From: Istiophorus platypterus
Taxonomy: Eukaryota; Chordata; Actinopteri; Istiophoriformes; Istiophoridae
Direction of reading: 5' to 3'
Assembly: GCA_016859345.1 (NCBI GenBank)
Contig: CM029129.1
Span: 20,415,695 to 20,479,694, forward strand
DNA: 64,000 bases
A program made the translations under genes and the position numbers. The notes below the pieces were generated by a model. It was not told the DNA's origin. It did not search any database and was given only the letters and a program-made list of their open reading frames with translations. Positions 60,206 through 64,000 of the stretch are shown piece by piece. The stretch's first letter is position 1. The number at the start of each line of letters is the position of its first letter.

Positions 60206-63024
60206 CAAAAAAAAACTCAATTCAGAAAAAACTGTGGCGATTTTAACGGGACGCGACCGAGTCGGAGCTCCGTCCGGAGCGGAGCGGAACTCGAGGCCGG
60301 TTAATAACGCGGCGCCGTTATGTAAATTCGGCGCGGGGATGGCGATCGGACAGGCGGTTATTTTGCATTTAATCGCAGTTTTCGTTCACCACGGGCCATC
60401 CCGCTGGGTTTCATCCGGAGACCGCGACAGCAGACGGGCGAAGCCGCTCTAAAAAAGTTGAAATCTGGACGATGCGAGCGCCGCCCGGCGCCTCCGAACC
60501 TACGCCGAACTGAAAACCGCCACGAAGCGGTCCGCGTCGCGTCTCCGGTTACCCCCCAAGACGCATCCACTCTCGCCGCCGTACGAGGGAAGATTAATTC
60601 GCCCGAGTTCCCTATTGCGTTCCGGGCCGCGTTTTCTTTTCTCTCCTCCTCCCTCCTCCTCCTCCTCCTTAATTTTCGCGATATCGTGACTTGGATTTGC
60701 GGTAGCATCTTGCAACATGAACGCGTCGTTCGAGTGTGGTAATCTGAGTCTGGTGCCTTCAAGAAGCGGGTTAGAGAGAAAGCTTGTGAGGGTTGAGAAC
60801 TGCGACACCGTACCACCACCACCACCACCATCCCCCCTTTTCCCCCCCTTTTACGCTCCTGGTTCTCCAACGATCGGTGATGTTTGGGAGTGATGTTCGT
60901 GAGTTGGCGGGCTGCGGGAAAACAAGACGTACGCACAGGCACGCAGGTTTATTTACGTGGCCCAGACGGCATAAAGTGCCCTCTTACACATTGTCAGTGA
61001 GGTTGAGGTCATCGGGTTGTTTTTCCTTCTCCTTCTTCTCCTCGTTGGCTCTTTGTTTGGTCATGAACCGCCGAGAAACGCTCGTTGGTTCCCGGTGGTT
61101 TTTCGTCTTTGCGCACTGATGCGATGGGAGACGTGGAAAATTGCGCACCGGTCTGGGCGACGCGCACGATGTTGTTTTGTTACGAACGGGGGGGGGACGC
61201 GTTCAGATGGGTCGCACAGTTATATAACTGGCTAAACTATAGGTTAGTGGTGAATTTGATCGCAGTTGCTCCAGCTACGTTTATGTAAGTGAACGGTTGT
61301 GAACTTAAAGTTATTCGGTGCAAAGCTTCTCTTCACAATGATATAAACCTTGTTTTTTTTAATCTCTAATGCGGAGTTTCTGTCTCTGTTGGTAAGAGAG
61401 ACAGGGAGGCAGATGTCGACGTTTGTCACATCGTGGATTATCCACCAGGCTTAATCCATTACAACGTTTTATCCATTAAAATGGACTCACAGTGATAATG
61501 TTTAGTTATTTATTTCCCCCCCCCCCAGTTAAAATGTCCTGTAAACCTTAAGGGGGGGCTGAACAATGCTCTGTTGTTTCTTTGGAGCAGTGGGCAGTCT
61601 TGGCTTTTCTTTAATTTTTTTTTTTTTTAACCTTCATGGAAATGGCTCCACTGATTTCAAACAAAGCTCAGGGTGCTTTCACAAAGCATATCAATTATTT
61701 ACCTCTAGCGCATAGAAGGGCTCGCTTGGTGCTAAGCATTGCTTATTTGTGTTTTTCCCTCAATACAAATAAATGGGAAAATGGGAGTCGGGTTACCGTG
61801 GGGCAGGGGGTGGGGGGGTTGCAGTGCAGTCAGGAGAGGCGGCAGCATTAATTAATTTTGTGGCCCAACTGTAAGTTCCATTTTAGCGCGGCGCCTCGCC
61901 TCACGCTGTCATCAAATCACACAAGTGCTCCAAATGAAATGGATTTACGAGGAAGCATTCACAGTTGGCTGCCTCCGACTGCCACTGCTCTTGTTTCAAA
62001 AGGGCTCGGGTTGGATGTAGTGTACCTCCCGGAGATGTCCTCCATCCTTCGGAAATAAGTCAACAGGGGGACGCCCCCCCCCCCAACATTTCAACTGTTC
62101 CAACCGACTCGAACAGGACGTAGGGATTTTCCACGCACGGGGTCTTAAAACGTGCTTGTAAAATTTCATTCAGATAATCGGCTAATGACTTTGGAGCTGC
62201 TTCTTTGAGGATAAAGGGGTTCGAACTGAGCACCGAGATGACAAGCTTGGTATTTTGGGGCCATAAAGGACTCTGAAACCACATTTTTATCGTGGCAATT
62301 AGAGAGCATATAAAACACATTATTACCAAGGTGTCATTATAAACACATAAAACCTCGTATTATAATCCATATATTTTTGTGCCTTAAGTCTGCACCCAGT
62401 CATTTTGTAGTATAAATTAAGCCATGAGTTTTGCTTCTACAAATAATTAACATGGAACTGGCTGTGACAGTGATATTTCGCATCTAGTTGCTTTGCCTAA
62501 CTTAATCTGCAATGAATTCTTGATTTATAGATTCATACATTTAATTAAATTTTGTTTACTGCAGTTTTTTTCCGTTTTAAAACATTGGAGGCACTTTTCT
62601 GTTAGTTTTATATTCTGAAAAAGTATTTTGTTCAACAAAGATGGAAAGAATGATCCTGAATCCAATAATGACTAAATGAATATCAGAGGTAATCATGCTG
62701 CCCTATAGTGATTAAAAGTGCCATGCAGGCATATCCTATATCCTGTTATAATATATGCATGGATGGTATGCTAATAAAAATGTATTCATTCTAGTCATCT
62801 TTATGTGGTACCTTCAAGGTTTCGTATAGAAAAATTCCATTAATCCAAATGTAATCCAGATTATAACACCAGAGACACCTTCCAGGTCTGTCCTGTGTCC
62901 TCTAACACAGCACGCTCTGACCACAAGCTAGCTGAGATTTGAAAACTTGGTTAGGCATCTTTAAGGTATAGTAAGAATCATCTCAGGTTTCATTTTTCTG
63001 ATGTTATGTAATGGGGTGAGAACA

Positions 63025-63132
<108 letters not shown>

Positions 63133-64000
63133 CCTATCATTGCTTAATATTTCAATGGATAAAGGCATTTTATGTCTGTTCCAGAGAACCCAACATTTTT
63201 TTTTCCCCCCTATTGAAGGACATTCAGAAATTTTTTTTCTTCCTGTTTTCTGCATGCAAACAGATATCCTTTCTTCAGACAATGCACGGTGGTAAGCAGA
63301 TCCCATTGGAACTTATTACTTTCTGGTGGTGCAACATGTGTTGAGTTAATCATCTGCTTTCCTCTGGTGTCGTCACACCTTTATAGACTGATATGCGGTA
63401 CGCTGCATATCTTAGCAAAGGGATTATTCAGTTTTTTGATATGGAGTCTGAAGCTGAAGTAGCTGAAACATTCACTTACTGTACGTTAGTGTTTGTTGTT
63501 GGTTTATTACTGAAAGCTGAAGGCTGTATGAACCGACGTCTTTAAGGTTGAATGGATCGTACTGCATGCGAAAAAAAAAGTAAAAAAAGTTTAGGCAGCA
63601 GTTTTCATTTATTTGCCTGAAATATATAACCTATTTCAGATGTGAATGTTTACATCCGCCCTTCCACGTGACAACTCATTTCAGGTTTGATCTCCACACT
63701 GCCTTTGTGCCCGCTGTGCTCTTCACAGGAGATTAATCGCTTCCCTTAGAAAATGTGCTCAAGTGTGTCACTGTTTTGGTTTTTTTGTTTATTTGTTTTT
63801 TTTTTTGTCAGGAAGTGACAGTTTTCAAGGAGGGTCCCTACTTCATAGAGTCTTAAAGGCAAACAAACAAAAAAGAAATGAAAAGCAGGATCTTCAACTG
63901 TAAACACCGGTTTTCTTTAACAGTCCCGCGAGTGAGCTAGTCTCATGTATCGGTTGCGATTAACAGACCAGCATGAAGCCCGCTCAGAAGGAGACGCTGA

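Larger units (their letters stand above)
59150..61230. promoter_or_regulatory. Large CpG island spanning exon 1 and the start of intron 1
   Basis: CpG dinucleotides are dense from about 59160 to 61230, with the richest part at 59700-60650, against an AT-rich background elsewhere. No TATA box is found at the expected distance from the start codon, so this is a dispersed, island-type promoter. The word AACATGGCGAAC across the start codon resembles a YY1 site, which is common where translation starts close to transcription. The island extends about 1.8 kb into the first intron. Confidence 0.75.

Noticed and set aside
59714..60220. 168-codon minus-strand frame with a poly-proline run
   Set aside because: The proline and alanine runs are the complement of GGA/CGG simple repeats; other frames in the same stretch are open as well.
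60358..60942. The longest open frame in the window, 194 codons on the minus strand in the CpG island
   Set aside because: It is arginine- and serine-rich with homopolymer runs from simple repeats, has no recognisable domain, and GC-rich DNA has few stop codons. It lies in the first intron of the opposite-strand gene.
63880..64000. Possible second exon after a CTTTAACAG or GATTAACAG acceptor
   Set aside because: The first acceptor leads to an in-frame stop within a few codons when joined in phase 1. The second leaves too little sequence before the window end to judge.

Overview
The window looks like teleost fish nuclear DNA, and almost all of it is non-coding. The evidence is the mix of decayed mobile elements: two Tc1-like transposons of fish families, a reverse-transcriptase remnant that reads like Rex3 (RTE clade), an L2/Maui-type LINE tail, two copies of an RTE/Expander-type LINE tail and a PIF/Harbinger-type miniature element. 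Dinucleotide microsatellites are dense. There are no operons, no long intact reading frames and no bacterial or viral gene organisation. The family names come from recognising the sequence by eye; no database was searched.

Layout. Positions 1-4.4 kb hold AT-rich spacer, one copy of a dispersed repeat, an (AT)n tract and a CTG tract. Around 4.4-4.7 kb there is a TATA/CCAAT/E-box promoter-like segment with a possible short first exon. Around 8.9-9.3 kb lies a CpG-rich island with an RFX X-box and a possible short first exon with a mitochondrial-presequence-like N-terminus. Around 11.1-11.35 kb is a second TATA-containing, CpG-rich segment with an open stretch ending in a splice donor. From 11.4 to 59 kb I see no convincing exon. 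This long interval holds microsatellites, a 15-bp minisatellite (9.76 kb, just upstream), the Harbinger-type element (15.9-16.3 kb), the LINE tails, the Tc1 copies (46.2-47.5 and 55.7-56.4 kb), the Rex3 remnant (56.6-57.1 kb), several unclassified dispersed repeats and a few AT-rich stretches with homeodomain-type sites that could be conserved enhancers.

The best-supported gene feature is at 59.36 kb. It is a start codon in a good Kozak context inside a strong CpG island, followed by 24 codons that read as a signal peptide and then a splice donor. It looks like exon 1 of a secreted or type I membrane protein on the + strand. Its first intron runs to the end of the window, so the mature protein and the gene identity cannot be read here.

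I found no evidence of a previously undescribed system. The items most worth checking are the signal-peptide exon and its large island, the X-box island, the Harbinger-type element with its long inverted ends, the minisatellite, and the small families of dispersed repeats that occur two or three times within the window.
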